Origin: CAITWD01 sp963842065
GTDB lineage: Bacteria; Actinomycetota; Thermoleophilia; Miltoncostaeales; Miltoncostaeaceae
Reading direction: 5' to 3'
DNA: 64,000 bases
Assembly (NCBI GenBank): GCA_963842065.1
Contig: CAWJEW010000002.1
Location: 1-64,000, forward strand
Shown here: positions 33,100 to 45,300 of the stretch, piece after piece
Layout: every line of letters starts with the position of its first letter
How positions within the stretch are numbered: the stretch's first letter is position 1
Translations under genes and position numbers: made by a program
The notes under the pieces: model-generated
The model's database searches: none
Told to the model about the DNA's origin: nothing
What the model saw: the letters and a program-made list of their open reading frames with translations, nothing else

Positions 33100-34056
33100 G
33101 TGAGCACGACGCCCCGCGTCGAGCCGGACTCGGTCCCGGGCGCCGAGCAGGCGGCCCCGCCGCCGCCCGCCGCCGCCGAGCGCAGGCGGATGAGCCGGCT
33201 CGCTGACGAGAGCTGGGACCTGGTGCTGCGCGCCCAGCGGCACCGCACGACGGGCCTGGCGAGCCAGTTCGCCTACAACGCGTTCATCGCGACGGTGCCG
33301 CTGCTTTTGACCCTGATCGCGGCGGTGCGGCTGTTGGCGGGCGCCGGTGCGACCAATCGCATCGTGCAGACATACAACGAGGAGATCCCGACCGCCTACC
33401 AGACGACGCTCCACGACCTTTTGAACTCGGCGCTGAAGGACCAGAATCGGGCTGCCGCGGTACTCGTGCTCGGCGCGATCGGCGCCCTCTACCTCGCCGG
33501 GAACGCCGTGGGCGCCCTCGTCGTTGGCCTCGACCGCGCCCGCGGCTCCGAGGATCGCCCGTGGGTCGTCGGCAAACTCATCTGCGTCAAGATCGCCGCC
33601 ATCTGGATCGTCCTGGCCACCGCGGTGAACATCGCGATCCTGCTCGGCCAGTCGCTCGTCGACTCGGCCACGCGCCACTTCGGCTTGTCGCAGGGCACCC
33701 ACGCCACCCTGCGCGGGCTCGTGTTCTTCTTCGGCACCCTGATCCTGCTGGCGATGGTGTGGGTGCTCTACCGGGACGGACCGAACGCGCCCGCGCGCCG
33801 CCGCCGCGCGTACGTCGCCGGCATGGTTGGCGCGTCGGTGGTGATCGTCGCGTTCACCCAGCTGTTTGCGGGCTACGTCGACAACTTCGGCGAGTTCTCG
33901 GTCTACGGGGCGCTCTTCGGCGTGGTGATCTATCTCACGCTGTTGTGGGGTATCGGCGCCGCGGTGCTGATGGGCGCCGAGGTCAACGAGACGATGGTGC
34001 GGCGCCGGGCCGGTGGCAGGGCGCCCGAGCGCGGGCACGCGTCGGCCGCCGACTAG
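33100..34056 (+). CDS. YihY/virulence factor BrkB family membrane protein
   Basis: This 318-residue protein has about six transmembrane helices. The first family block (S-Q-F-A-Y-N-A-F-I-A-T-V-P-L-L-L) and the closing Y-L-T-L-L-W-G-I-G-A-A-V-L-M-G-A-E-V-N are characteristic. GTG 33100 is the start; the preceding 30-residue Ala/Pro-rich segment is cytoplasmic. The family is often misnamed RNase BN; transport or envelope roles are suspected. Its TAG overlaps the stop of the convergent glycosylase gene within CTAG. Confidence 0.85.
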   Translation: MSTTPRVEPDSVPGAEQAAPPPPAAAERRRMSRLADESWDLVLRAQRHRTTGLASQFAYNAFIATVPLLLTLIAAVRLLAGAGATNRIVQTYNEEIPTAYQTTLHDLLNSALKDQNRAAAVLVLGAIGALYLAGNAVGALVVGLDRARGSEDRPWVVGKLICVKIAAIWIVLATAVNIAILLGQSLVDSATRHFGLSQGTHATLRGLVFFFGTLILLAMVWVLYRDGPNAPARRRRAYVAGMVGASVVIVAFTQLFAGYVDNFGEFSVYGALFGVVIYLTLLWGIGAAVLMGAEVNETMVRRRAGGRAPERGHASAAD

Positions 34057-34868
34057 TCCTGGCAGGTCGGGCACCAGTAGGTCGTGCGGTGGGTGTCGCC
34101 TTGGCCGCGGGCGCGCACGGCGGTCCCGCAGCGACGGCACGGCTTGCGGTGGCGCCCGTAGACCCAGTTCTGCCCCGAGGGGCCGCGTGAGGGCAGCCAG
34201 CCCGGCGGATCGTAGGTCGAGATCGGCCCGCGCTCGCGGACGCCCTTGCGCAGCAGCTCGGTCGCGATCTGTCCGATCGACTCGGCCTCGGCGGCAGTCA
34301 TCGACCCCACCGGGCGCCACGGGTCGACGCCGGCCAGAAACAGCGACTCGGACTTGTAGACGTTGCCGATCCCGCAGACGACCCGCTGATCGAGCAGGGC
34401 CTCGCCGATCTCGCGGCCCTGGGTGATGGCGGCAAGGGCAGCGCGCAGCGCCGGGCCCGGCTCGACCTCCGGGCCGAGCATGTCGGGCCCGAGCGCCTGG
34501 ACGCGGGCGGGCAGCGGGGCGCCGGGCTCCAGCAGCTGCACGTTCGGGCAGCGCACGAGCACGGCGACATAGCCCGGGACGCGCAGACCGATCATCACCC
34601 GGCGGCCGACGGGCGCCGCATCCTCGTCATACAGATGCCACATCCCCGACATCATCAGATGCGAGACGAGGACCCGGCCGCTGGCAAAGCGCAGGATGTG
34701 GAACTTGCCCCGGGCTTCTGCCGCGGTGATCGTCTCGCCGGCAAGGCGTGCGTCCAGGCGTTGGGCACGCACGCGCGGGTCGGTGCTCCACGCGGCGGCG
34801 ATCGTCCGTCCGACCAGGCAGCGCGCGAAGCGCGCGGCGTTGCGGTGGCTGACCTGGCCCTCAGGCAC
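34053..34868 (-). CDS. Fpg/Nei-family DNA glycosylase (Nei2-like)
   Basis: The 271-residue product begins fMet-P-E-G-Q, giving the catalytic Pro2 and Glu3 of the Fpg/Nei family. A zinc finger with two C-x-x-C pairs (C-R-R-C and C-P-T-C) closes the protein, and H2TH sequence (V-C-G-I-G-N-V-Y-K-S-E-S-L-F) is in the middle. It removes oxidised bases and cuts the strand by beta/delta elimination. The GTG start overlaps the stop of the Lhr helicase gene, so both are probably translated from one mRNA. In mycobacteria the same neighbour pair is known. Confidence 0.92.
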   Translation of the reverse strand: MPEGQVSHRNAARFARCLVGRTIAAAWSTDPRVRAQRLDARLAGETITAAEARGKFHILRFASGRVLVSHLMMSGMWHLYDEDAAPVGRRVMIGLRVPGYVAVLVRCPNVQLLEPGAPLPARVQALGPDMLGPEVEPGPALRAALAAITQGREIGEALLDQRVVCGIGNVYKSESLFLAGVDPWRPVGSMTAAEAESIGQIATELLRKGVRERGPISTYDPPGWLPSRGPSGQNWVYGRHRKPCRRCGTAVRARGQGDTHRTTYWCPTCQD

Positions 34869-37800
34869 GCAGCAGGAGCCCTTTCAGGTCCTGGCGAAAG
34901 CCCGCGGCAACAAGCGCGGTGTGCCAGGCGGAGTCCTCGATCGGGATGCCGTCGACGCGGTTGACGACCAGCCGCCGGCTGCGGTCGCCCTGGACCCAGT
35001 CGGCAAGCCCGGCCAGCGCCCGTTCGATCGTCTCCGAGCCCGGCTCGCCGAGGGTCACCAGGCCATGGCCCCCGCGCTCGACATACAGCACCGCGACGCC
35101 GTCGATGAGGACGACCTGGGCCCCGAACGTGCGCGCCGGACCGCGTCGACCGGCGGACTCCGGCCAAGCGAGCGCGGCGCCGTACGGCTGGGCGGGATCG
35201 GCCGCCCCCACGACGAGCACGTGCCCGGCGGCACGCGTCTCGCGCAGGTCGCGCACGCGCTCGACCGCGCCGGCCAGGGCGAACTGGGCGCCGCCGAGCC
35301 CCTCGACGAAGTAGCCGCGCCGGCAGGCGCCGAGCACCTCGAGCTGGGTGAACTCGGGATAGATTCCGGCAAACCCGCCCTCAAGCGTCTCGGCGCGGAT
35401 CGCCCCGCGCGTCACCAGGCCATGCCGTTCGAGCAGCAGCCCGGCGAGCGCGCGGCGGCGCTCGGCCGGCGCCGGGCGCTCGCCGAACACCAGGGCGTCG
35501 GTGCGCGACCAGCGGCCCGCCCGGATCCCGCGGGCACCGCTGCGCCCGGCGCGTGCGAGCGCCGCGCGACGTGAGCTGCGCGGCGGGGCGACCGCGACCG
35601 CGAGCTTGCGCGTGGCGCGCAGCGGCGCCCAGAGGTCGTTGGTGACCTCGCCCGCCCAGGCAAGGCTCCAGAGCGCGGACGCCAGCGCCTCCGGGGCGGC
35701 GCCCGCACGCTGTGTCAGATCGTCCCAGAAGAGCGCCCCGCCGGCGAGTGCGTCGCGGACGGCATCGGCGACCGCGTTCTCGGGCGCGGGGCCGACGGGC
35801 GCCGCCGGACCGATCAGGGCGAGCTCGTCGCGCAGGTAGATCGCCACCCGCGAGCCGCCGGCGCCGATCCAGACGATCTCGCCGGATGCGGCCAGCTCGT
35901 CGATCCAGGCCGGCGAGTAGGCGCCCAGGCGCCTGGGGAAGACCTCGGTCTCCCACTGGGCCGCCGGCAACGCGACCCCCTGGAGCGTGCGGATGACCTC
36001 GCGCACCCCCTCGGGGCCGCCCACACCGCGCGGATGGTCGATGCGCTGCCAGGCGGGCAGGAAGCGTCCGAGCACCTCCGGGTCCGCGGGCTCGACCTCG
36101 CGCCGCAGGATCGCGAGGCTCGCCCGGCGCAGGCGCCGCAGGACGTCCGGATCGCACCACTCGGTGCCCGATCCGCCCGGCACGAGCTCGCCGCGCACGA
36201 GGACCCCGCGCGCCTCCAGGAGGCCGAGCAGCGTGTCTGCCGCGTCGCGGGTGATCCCGAAGCGGTCGGCGAGCCCCACCGCGACGAACGGCCCGCGCGT
36301 CGCCGCGAAGCGCCCCGCCAGGCCGACAAGCGCCTCGGTCGTCGGCTCGAGAAACGCCGCCGGCAGGCCCGCGGGGGGCATGACCCCGAGCGCGTCGCGG
36401 TAGCGTCCGGCGTCGTGGGCGTCGATGACCCGCTCCTCGCCGGCGATCCGCACCCGCACCGCGCGGCGCTCGCGCACCAGCTGCGCAGACCACTCCGCGG
36501 GGTCGGCGCCCGAGACGACGCGCGCGGCGATCTCGTCCCGGGTCAGGTCGCCGATCCGGCGCAGCAGGTCGTGCAGCTCATCCGCCGTGCGCGCCCGCCA
36601 CGCGGCGGCCGTGCCCTGGAGCTCTGCGTGGACCTGGGCGATCGCCTCGGGGTCGATCAGCTCACGCAGCTCCTCGCGGCCGAGCAGCTCGCCAAGCAGG
36701 TCGCGATCGAGGGTCAGGGCCTGCGCGCGCCGCTCGGCGACGGGCGCGTCGCCCTCGTACATGTAGCTGGCGACGAACGCGAACAACAGGTTCGCCGCGA
36801 ATGGCGACGGGGTCGGGGTCTCGACGTCGACGACCCCGACCTCGCCCGTGGCGATCCGCGTCAACAGCGACCGCAGCGCGGGCAGGTCGAACCAGTCGTT
36901 CAGGCACTCGCGGTAGGTCTCGAGGATGATCGGGAAGCTGCCGTACTGGCGGGCGACCTCGAGCAGCGCGGCGGCCTTCAGACGCTGCTGCCACAAGGGC
37001 GTCCGCTGACCCGGCCGCCGGCGCGGGATCAACAGCGCCCGTGCGGCGTTCTCGCGAAAGCGCGCTCCGAAGAGCGCCGTGCGCGCCAATTCTGCCAGCA
37101 CGCGCTCATCGAGCTCCTCGGGGCTCATCAGCGCGATCGCGGGATCCGGCGCCGCGTCGGCGTCGGGAAGATGCACCGCGATACCGTCATCGGTCCAGAT
37201 GCCGTGGGCATCCTGGCCGGTCCGCTCGCGGATCGCGGCGGTCATCGCCATCGCCCAGGGGGCGTGGATCCGCGAGCCGAATGGGGTCAGCACGCACAGC
37301 CGCCAGTCGCCGATCTCGTCGCGGAAGCGCTCCATCACGATCGCCCGGTCGCTCGGCACCGTGCCGGTCGCCGCGGCCTGTTCGTGCAGGTAGGCGACCA
37401 GATTGCCCGCCGCACGCTCGTCGAACGCGCTCTCGGCCGCGAGGCGGGCGCGGGCGGCGGGCTCGGGCATCGCCACGAGCTCGCGGGCGAGCGTGCCGAC
37501 GGCCGTGCCGAGCTCGACCGGGCGCCCGAGATCGTCCCCGCGCCAGAACGGCACCGAGCCGGGCACCCCCGGGGCGGGCGAGACGAGCACCCGGTCGCGG
37601 GTGATCTGCTCGATCCGCCAGCTCGAGGCCCCCAGCAGGAACGTCTGGCCGGGGCGTGCCTCGTAGACCATCTCCTCATCGAGCTCGCCGACGCGACTCG
37701 AGCCGTCGGCGAGCCACACCCCATACAGGCCGCGGTCGGGGATGGTGCCGGCGTTGGTGGCCACGAGCTGGCGCGCGCCCGGACGCCCGCGGACCATGCC

Positions 37801-39307
37801 GGTGACGCGGTCCCAGACCAGCCGCGGCCGCAGCTCGGCGAAGTTGTCCGACGGGTAGCGCCCGACCAGCATGTCGAGCGTGTTCTCGAGCTGCTCGGCC
37901 GTGATCTCGGCAAACGGATAGGCGCCGCGGACGAGCGTCATCAGGTCGCCAAGCGCCCACTCCTGGTCGGCGCAGACGGCCACCAGCTGCTGGGCCAGCA
38001 CATCCAGCGGCAGCCGCGGCACGCGCGTGTGCTCGATCTCGCCCGTCTGCATGCGGGCGGCGACCGCGGCGCACTCGAGCAGATCGCCGCGGAACTTGGG
38101 GAAGATGCGCCCCTTGCTCGTGCCGCCGACCCGATGCCCCGAGCGCCCGATCCGTTGGATCCCGCGTGCCACGCTGCGCGGGCTCTCGACCTGGATCACG
38201 AGATCGATGGCGCCCATGTCGATGCCGAGCTCGAGGCTGCTGGTGGCGACCAGCGCCGGCAGCTCGCCCGCTTTGAGCTGCTCCTCGATGATGGTGCGCT
38301 GCTCGCGGGCGAGGCTGCCGTGATGGGCCCGTGCGATGTCCTCGCCGGCCAGCTCGTTGATCCGCAGGGCCAGGCGCTCGGCCAGGCGACGGTTGTTGAC
38401 GAACACCAGCGTCGAGGTGTGGGCCCGGATCAGCTCGACGAGCTCCGGGTAGATCGTTGGCCAGATCGACCCGTGGACCCCGCCGCCGCCGAGCACGAAC
38501 TCGGTGTCGGAGGCAAGCCCGTGCGGTCCGTCGCCGGCGAGGGCGGCCATGTGCCTCGACCGGCACGATCACCTCGAGCTCCATCGGCGTGCGCGCGCCG
38601 ACGTCGACGATCGTCACCGGCCGAATGACGCCCGCGGTGTCCTGGCCGCCGAGAAAGCGCGCGATCTCTAAAAGCGGGCGCTGGGTCGCCGACAGGCCGA
38701 TCCGCTGGAGCCGGCCGCCCTGGGCTGCCACCAGCCAGTCGAGGCGCTCGAGCGAGAGCGCCAGATGCGCACCGCGCTTGGTCGCGGCGATTGCGTGGAT
38801 CTCGTCGACGATCACCGTGCGCACACCCTCGAGCACCGAGCGCGCGCGCGAGCTCAGCATCAGATACAGGCTCTCGGGCGTGGTGATGAGGACGTCCGGA
38901 GGGTGGCGCCGCATCCGTTCGCGCTCGCGCTGGGGCGTGTCGCCGGTCCGGACGCCGACGCTGATCTCGGGCGCAAGAAGGCCGGCCCGGGTGGCGGCGT
39001 CGCGCAGGCCGGCCAGCGGTCCGTCGAGGTTGCGCTCGACGTCGTAGTTGAGCGCTTTCAGGGGCGAGATGTACAGGACGCGTTCGGGGGCCGTGCCGGT
39101 CAGGCGCGCGGCCATGATCCGGTCCAGCGCCCACAAGAACGCCGCCAGCGTCTTGCCCGACCCGGTCGGCGCGAGCAGCAGGGTGTGCGCGCCGGCGGCG
39201 ATCGGCGGCCAGCCGGCGCGCTGGGCATCGGTGGGTTCCGCGAACGCGCGGGCAAACCACTCCGCCGTCACGGGATGAAACGCGTCCAGGACCGACTCGT
39301 GCGCCAC
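34861..39307 (-). CDS. lhr: Lhr-type DNA helicase, one frameshift
   Basis: Two frames join into one protein of about 1480 residues, the size of actinobacterial Lhr. The 5' frame has T-D-A-Q-R-A-G-W, Walker A L-A-P-T-G-S-G-K-T, D-E-I-H (motif II) and S-A-T (III). The 3' frame has T-S-S-L-E-L-G-I-D-M-G and Q-R-I-G-R-S-G-H-R (motif VI), then the long C-terminal region. An extra C near 38552 breaks V-P-V-E-D-M-A-A-L-A-G into two frames; removing it restores the family sequence. It is a 3'-5' repair helicase. Its end overlaps the Nei2-like gene. Confidence 0.9.
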
Positions 39308-39519
39308 GTGTTGATCGTAGCCCCCGCGACGGGCGGGGTTCGTGGGGCCGGCGCCGTGTGTGCATCGTCCGGACGACGGGCGGCCCGGCCCAGCCGCCGG
39401 CCGGGCGGGGCGAGGGCCCCCCGCCGGCGATCAAACCGTCCCGACGACGCGCACGATGCCGAATTCACCCGGCGCCCGAGTGACCCGGACCCCCGGGCGA
39501 CGGCGGTATCCTGTCGGCC

Positions 39520-39831
39520 ATGCGCAACCTGGGGACAGCGGCGCCGCCGGAGGTCCAGAGACGCCCGATGGGACCCGCCGACGGCACGGGCAACGACGAG
39601 CCGGCGCACATCATCGTCTTGAACGACAACCACAACACGTTCGAGCACGTGGCGCGCACCCTCGCCACCGTGATCCCCGGTGTCGACTACGAGCAGGGGA
39701 TGGCGTTCGCCAACCGCATCCACCAGGCGGGCCGCGCGCGGGTCTGGAGCGGACAGCGCGAGATCGCCGAGCTCTACTGGGACCAGCTGAAGTCCGCGGG
39801 GCTGACGCTGGTCCCCTTGGGCGAAGGGTAG
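39520..39831 (+). CDS. clpS: ClpS, ATP-dependent Clp protease adaptor
   Basis: This 103-residue protein has the ClpS core: L-N-D-N-H-N-T-F-E-H-V, then V-D-Y-E-Q-G-M-A-F-A-N-R-I-H-Q-A-G-R-A. The N-degron pocket Asp and His positions (N-D, H-Q-A-G) are present. ClpS delivers N-end-rule substrates to ClpAP/ClpCP. The start at ATG 39520 leaves a 25-residue disordered N-tail, normal for the family. The next gene starts three bases after its stop. Confidence 0.9.
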   Translation: MRNLGTAAPPEVQRRPMGPADGTGNDEPAHIIVLNDNHNTFEHVARTLATVIPGVDYEQGMAFANRIHQAGRARVWSGQREIAELYWDQLKSAGLTLVPLGEG

Positions 39832-39834
39832 GCC

Positions 39835-41536
39835 GTGCCCGATGCCGCCGACTGGCTGATCTCGGCCCTGGCCGCCGAGGGCGTCGAGGTGGTGTTCGGG
39901 AATCCGGGTTCGACCGAGCTCCCGATCGTCGATGCCTTCGGCCGGCAGGACCGCGTGCGCTACGTGCTGGGCCTGCATGAGATGTCGGTGATGGGGATGG
40001 CCGACGGCTACGCGCAGTCGACCGGCCGGCTGGCGGTCGTCAACGTGCACGTGCAGCCGGGGATCGCCAATGCCGTGGCCGGCCTCATCAACGCATCGCG
40101 CGCGCGGGTCCCCCTGCTCGTGACGGTCGGCCAGCAGGTCACCGGCATGCTTGACGAGCAGCCCTTTCTCGGCGGGGATGTGCTGAGCCCGGCCGCGCCG
40201 TTTGCCAAGGGCCTGTGGGAACCGCGCCGGGTCGCGGACCTGCCGGGCGTGCTGACGCGCGCGATCCGACTGGCCCGCACGCCGCCCTGCGGCCCGGTCG
40301 TCGTCAGCCTGCCGATGGACGTCTTGGTCTCCGACGCCCCGGAGGTCACGTACACGCCAGCCGGCCGGGGGCGGGCGCCCGCCCCGGACGCGCTCGAGCT
40401 CGCTGCGCTCGCGGCACTGCTGCGCGCGGCTCGTGACCCGATCCTGCTCGTCGGCGACGGGGTCGCCCATGCGGGCGTCCCCCGCCAGGTCGCCGCGCTT
40501 GCCGAGCGGCTCGGGGCGCCGATGCTCGGCGAACCGTGGGCGAGCCGCGTCGCGGTGCACGCCAACCACCCGCTGTGGACCGGTCAGCTGCCGATCTTCG
40601 GTGCACAGATCCGCGAGCGTCTTGCCGCCAACGATGTGGTCCTGGCGATCGGGATGCCGACGTTTCGCCTGTTCGGATCGAGCCCTGGTCCCACGCTCGA
40701 TGCGGTGACCGAGCTTGCCGTACTCGACGAGGGGCCGCCCGAGCTCTCGGCCGGCGTCGACCCGGTCCTGGCGATCGAGGCCGATCTTGTGCTGGCGCTC
40801 GATGCGCTACTGGCCGCCCTCGGCCCGGCCGATGCGCCGGCGCGTGCGCGTCATGCGCGCGCGGTGTGCGAGCGTGCCGCGGCCCGGCGGGCCGCCCGAC
40901 GCCGCGGTGCCCACCGGCGGGGACGCGATCACCCCGGCGCGCTTTGCCCGCGCCGTCGCCGGCGCCATCGGGCCGCGCGACATCGTCGTCGACGAGAGCC
41001 TCACCGCCGGGCGGGCGCTGCGGACGCTGCTCGGCGCCCGCGCCCCGGGCTCCTGGTACGCGCACCGCGGGGGCGCCCTCGGCTGGGCGCTGCCGGCCGC
41101 GGTGGGGGTGGCGATCGCCCACCCCGAGCGGCGCGTCGTCTGCACGCACGGCGACGGGAGCCTGTTGTTCGGGATCCACGCCCTCTGGACCGCCGCCCGG
41201 CTCGGGCTGCACCTGGCGGTGATCGTCGCCGACAACTCCGGCTACGAGATCCTGCGCGCGGGCATGGAGGGCATGACCGGGCACCCGGACGGCAACTGGC
41301 CGGGCCTTTGGATCCGCGAGCCGGATCTTGACGTCGCCCAGATCGCACGGGGCTTCGGCGCCGCGGCCGAGACCGTGGCGGACCCGGCGGCGCTCACCGG
41401 CGCCCTTGGTGACCTGATGGCCCGCAGCGCCACAGGGCCGGCCGTGCTCGTCGTGCGGGTGACCGGTCACACGCCGGCGATCGGGTACCCGATCGCCCCG
41501 CAGCACGCGCGGCCCGCCGCGCCCGGTCGTGGCTAG
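39835..41536 (+). CDS. Thiamine-diphosphate decarboxylase (benzoylformate decarboxylase-like), one frameshift
   Basis: The N-terminal frame has G-N-P-G-S-T-E-L-P and the cofactor-activating Glu region (H-E-M-S-V-M-G-M-A-D-G-Y-A), followed by the middle domain. The C-terminal frame has the TPP motif T-H-G-D-G-S-L-L-F-G-I with A-D-N-S-G-Y. They join near 40890 by a single-base shift in a GC run. The protein is about 565 residues, normal for the family. A benzoylformate-decarboxylase-type enzyme is likely from H-E-M-S and overall pattern. The stop shares CTAG with the convergent ligase gene. Confidence 0.8.
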
Positions 41537-42353
41537 GCCATGCCGCTACCCAGGCGGGCCGCGAGCTCGCCCTCGGCGGCGACCTCGTCAGGGCGCAGCT
41601 CTGCCGCCCGGAGCGTGATGCCCTCGGTCTCGGTGAGCACCGCCTCGACGGCAGCGATCACCGCGGCCGCGGTGAGCCCGGGCACAGCGTCACCGACGGC
41701 CGCAACGCGGGCCGCAAGGGCGGCAGCGAGGGCCGCGTGGTCGGCTGCATCGCGGGCCAAGGCCGCCGCGAGCCCGTCCGCATCGAATCCGAGGGCGATA
41801 CCGGACTGGAAGATCGTGCCCCGGGCGCGGCGCACCTGGGCGAGGCCTGCGAGCTTGCGACCGTCCGGCGTCGACGACCTCGAAGGGGGAGATCCCGCCA
41901 AAGCACGCCCGCGCCGCGAGTCGGCTCGTCTGGTCGGTGCGGGCCTGGGCTTGCCGGGCGTCGGCCAGCGGGATCGCCGCAGCCGGGACCCCGAGTCGGG
42001 TGAGCGCGGTGGCGACCGCCGTCCCGAGCCACCCGTAGGCGCGGGTCACATCGCGGTCGGCGAGGGCATGGCCCGGCGGGAGCACCACGTCGAGTGCGAC
42101 CAGGCCCGCATCCCAGAGCACCGGGCCGCCGCCCGAGCCGCGCGGCACGATTCCGATCCCCGCCGCCCGGCAGGCCGCGGCGTTGATCGCGTTGTCCGAT
42201 ACGCCGCGCCCGACCACCAGCACGGGTGCGGTCGTCCGTCGACCACGAGGCCACGGGTGCGTCATCCGGACCCATGCGGTCCAGAAGCGCCAGCGGGCGG
42301 GCGACGGCAGCGGGCCCCGCCAGCGCGGCGGGGCCGATGCGTCGCCACAGATC
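41533..42353 (-). CDS. Lipoate/biotin protein ligase-like, two frameshifts
   Basis: Three frames combine into a ligase of the LplA type. The first part has W-R-R-I-G-P-A-A-L and A-R-P-L-A-L-L-D-R-M. The second has L-V-V-G-R-G-V-S-D-N-A-I-N and P-R-G-S-G-G-G-P-V-L-W-D, the lipoyl-AMP loop. The third has D-G-R-K-L-A-G-L-A-Q-V-R-R, with the catalytic Lys. Extra G bases near 42233 and 41866 explain the breaks. No clean start codon could be fixed, so the 5' end is approximate. It lies just downstream of the lipoyl-bearing E2-E1 gene, so lipoylating it is plausible. Confidence 0.7.
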
Positions 42354-45300
42354 AGCGCGGGACGAGGACAGCCGCCAGGATCCGCTCTTGCTCGGCCTGG
42401 TGGGCCTGCGGGTAGCCCTCGCTCGGGCTTGCGCGCCGGTCCCGGCCTTCGTAGTCGAGCAGCACGCCGGCCGGAAGCACCCGGTCGGTGATGTTCGGCC
42501 AGATGAAGTCCCAGGCACCCATGTTCATCGGCTCCTCCTGGACCCAGACGATGCGCTCGATGTTCGGGTAGCTGGCGATCAGCTCACCGAGCTCCTTCTC
42601 CGGGAACGGGTAGAGCATCTCGACGCGGCCGATCGCGAGGTCGGTCCGCTCCGGGCGCAGCGGGCTTGCCTGCAGCTCGTGGTAGACCTTGCCCGAGCAG
42701 AGGATCAGCGTCGAGATGCCCGGGTGCCGGTCGGACACGGTCGGGTCGGCGAGCACGGCGTGGAACCAGCCGTGGGCCAGCTCGGCGAGCGTCGCGCTCG
42801 CGGCCCTCAGCCGCAGCAGACTCTTGGGGGTGAAGATCGCCAGCGGGCGCTGCTTGTCGGTCAGCGCCTGCTTGCGCAGCAGGTGGAAGTACTGGGCGGC
42901 CGTCGAGCAGTTGGCCACGCGGATGTTGTCCTCGGCGGCCAGCTGCAGAAAGCGCTCGATGCGGCCGGAGCTGTGCTCGGGGCCGTTGCCCTCGTAGCCA
43001 TGTGGCAGCAGGATCGTCAGCCGGGAGGTCTCGCCCCACTTGGCGCGGCCCGAGACGATGAACTGATCGATCATGATCTGAGCGCCGTTGGCGAAGTCGC
43101 CGTACTGGGCCTCCCAGAGCACCAGGGCCTCCTCGGCGCGCGCCGAGTAGCCGTATTCGAACCCGAGCGTCGCCGCTTCGGACAGGGGGCTGTTGTGCAG
43201 CTCGAAGCCGGCCTTGGCGTCGCGCAGGTGGGTCATCGGGATGTAGGTGCGACCGGTGTGGGGCGTCCAGGTCTCGCCGTCGCCGACGTCGTGCATCTCG
43301 AGGTGGCGTTGGCTGAAGGTGCCGCGGGCCACGTCCTGGCCGGTGAGCCGGATCGGCACGCCGTCCTGGGTGATCAGCGACGCGAACGCGAGCGACTCGG
43401 CGTGCGCCCAGGCGATGCCGCCTTCCGGGCCCATGACCTGGCGCCGGCGTTCGAGCTGCGGCTTGAGCTTCGGGTGGATCGTGAAGCTCTCGGGCATCGT
43501 GATCAGCTGCTCGTTGAGGTCGAGCAGCACGTCGGCGGGCACCGCCGTCTCGATCGGACCCAGCTTGGAGGTCCGCGGGACCTCGTCGTGCTCGGAGTGA
43601 TCGGCGGTCGTGACCACGCGGTGCGCGTCGATCATGCGCTGCTCGGCCGCGGTGATGATGTCCTCGAACTGCTGCTCGGTGATCAGCCCCTGCTCGATCA
43701 GCTGCCGGCCGAAGATCTTTGACACCGGGGGGTGGGCCTTGATGGTGCGGCTCATCACCGGCTGGGTGTAGGCCGGCTCGTCGACCTCGTTGTGGCCGAG
43801 TCGCCGGTAGCCGATCAGGTCGATCAGCACGTCGCGGTTGAAGGTGCTGCGGAAGGCGACCGCCAGGCGCGCGGCGTGGATGACCGCCTCGATGTCGTCG
43901 GCGTTGACGTGGATGATCGGGATGTCGAACCCGCGGGCCAGGTCGCTGGCGCTGTGCGTCGAGCGCGAGTCCTGCGGGTCGGTGGTGAACCCGATCTGGT
44001 TGTTGGCGATGATGTGGAGCGTGCCGCCGGTGGTGTAGCCGGAAAGGCCCTGCATGTTCAGGGTCTCGGCGACGACGCCCTGGCCAGAGAAGGCCGCGTC
44101 GCCGTGGATGATCACCGGTACCGCGACGATCGGATCGATGTGGAACTCGGGTCCGCGGTCGGTCTGACGGGCGCGTGTGGTGCCCTCGGCGACGGCGTTG
44201 ACCTGCTCGAGGTGACTCGGGTTCGCCGCCAGCGTGATGGCGACCGGCTTGCCGGTGCGGGTCGTGTAGGTGCCCTCGGCGCCGAGGTGGTACTTGACGT
44301 CACCGGCGGTGTTGATGAAGTCGCTGTCGTCCTCGTCGACGATGTGCGATTCGGTGTGGCCCTCGAACTCGCCGAGGATCGACTCGACCTCGCGGCCGAC
44401 CACGTGCGTGATGAACGACAGGCGCCCGCGGTGGGCCATGCCGAGCACGACCTCCTTGGTGCCGATCGCGGCCAACAGCTCGATGATCTCGTCGGTCAGC
44501 GGCACCATCGAGTCGACGCCCTCGATCGAGAAGGTCTTCTGGCCGAGGTACTGCCGGCGCAGGAAGCGCTCGAACGCGTCGACGGCCGCCAGGCGCTCGA
44601 GGATCGCGACCTTGCGCTCGGGCTCGAGCGGCTGGGCCATGTCGCCCAGCTCGATGTGCTTGCGCCACCAGCGCCGCTGCTCGTGCGAGGAGATGTGCTC
44701 GTTCTCGTAGGCGATGTCGCCGCAGTAGGCCGCCTGCAGCTTCGGCAGCGCGGCCAGGAAGCTCTCGCCGGGCACCTGCAGCCGCAGCACCGATGCGGGG
44801 ATCTTGGCCATCATCTCGGGGGTCAGGCCGACGCTCGCCGGGTCGAGGGCGGGGTCGCCGGGCGGATGCGACCCGAGCGGGTCGAGCGTGGCCGCCAGGT
44901 GCCCGTGGCTGCGGATGGCTTTCACCACCGACATCGCGACACCGACCCAGGTCATCAGCTCGAGCTCGGTCGCGCGGGTCGGGGCGGCCGCCGGGAGTGC
45001 GGCCGGCGCGGCGATCGGCGCGGCGATCGGCGCGGCGGCGGCGAGGCCGAGGCTCGCGCGGACCTGGTCGTAGAAGCCGTCGGTGCCCTCGAGCAGCGCG
45101 TCCACGCGCGCCAGGAACGCGCCGGACTCGGCGCCCTGGATGACACGGTGATCGTAGGTCGAGGTCATGGTCATGACCTTCTCGACCCCGAGCTCGCGCA
45201 GCGTGTCGGCCGACACGCTGCCGAGGCCGGGCGGGTAGGCGATCGAGCCGGTGGCCACGATCGTGCCCTGGCCGGCCATCAGACGCGGCACCGAGGCGAT

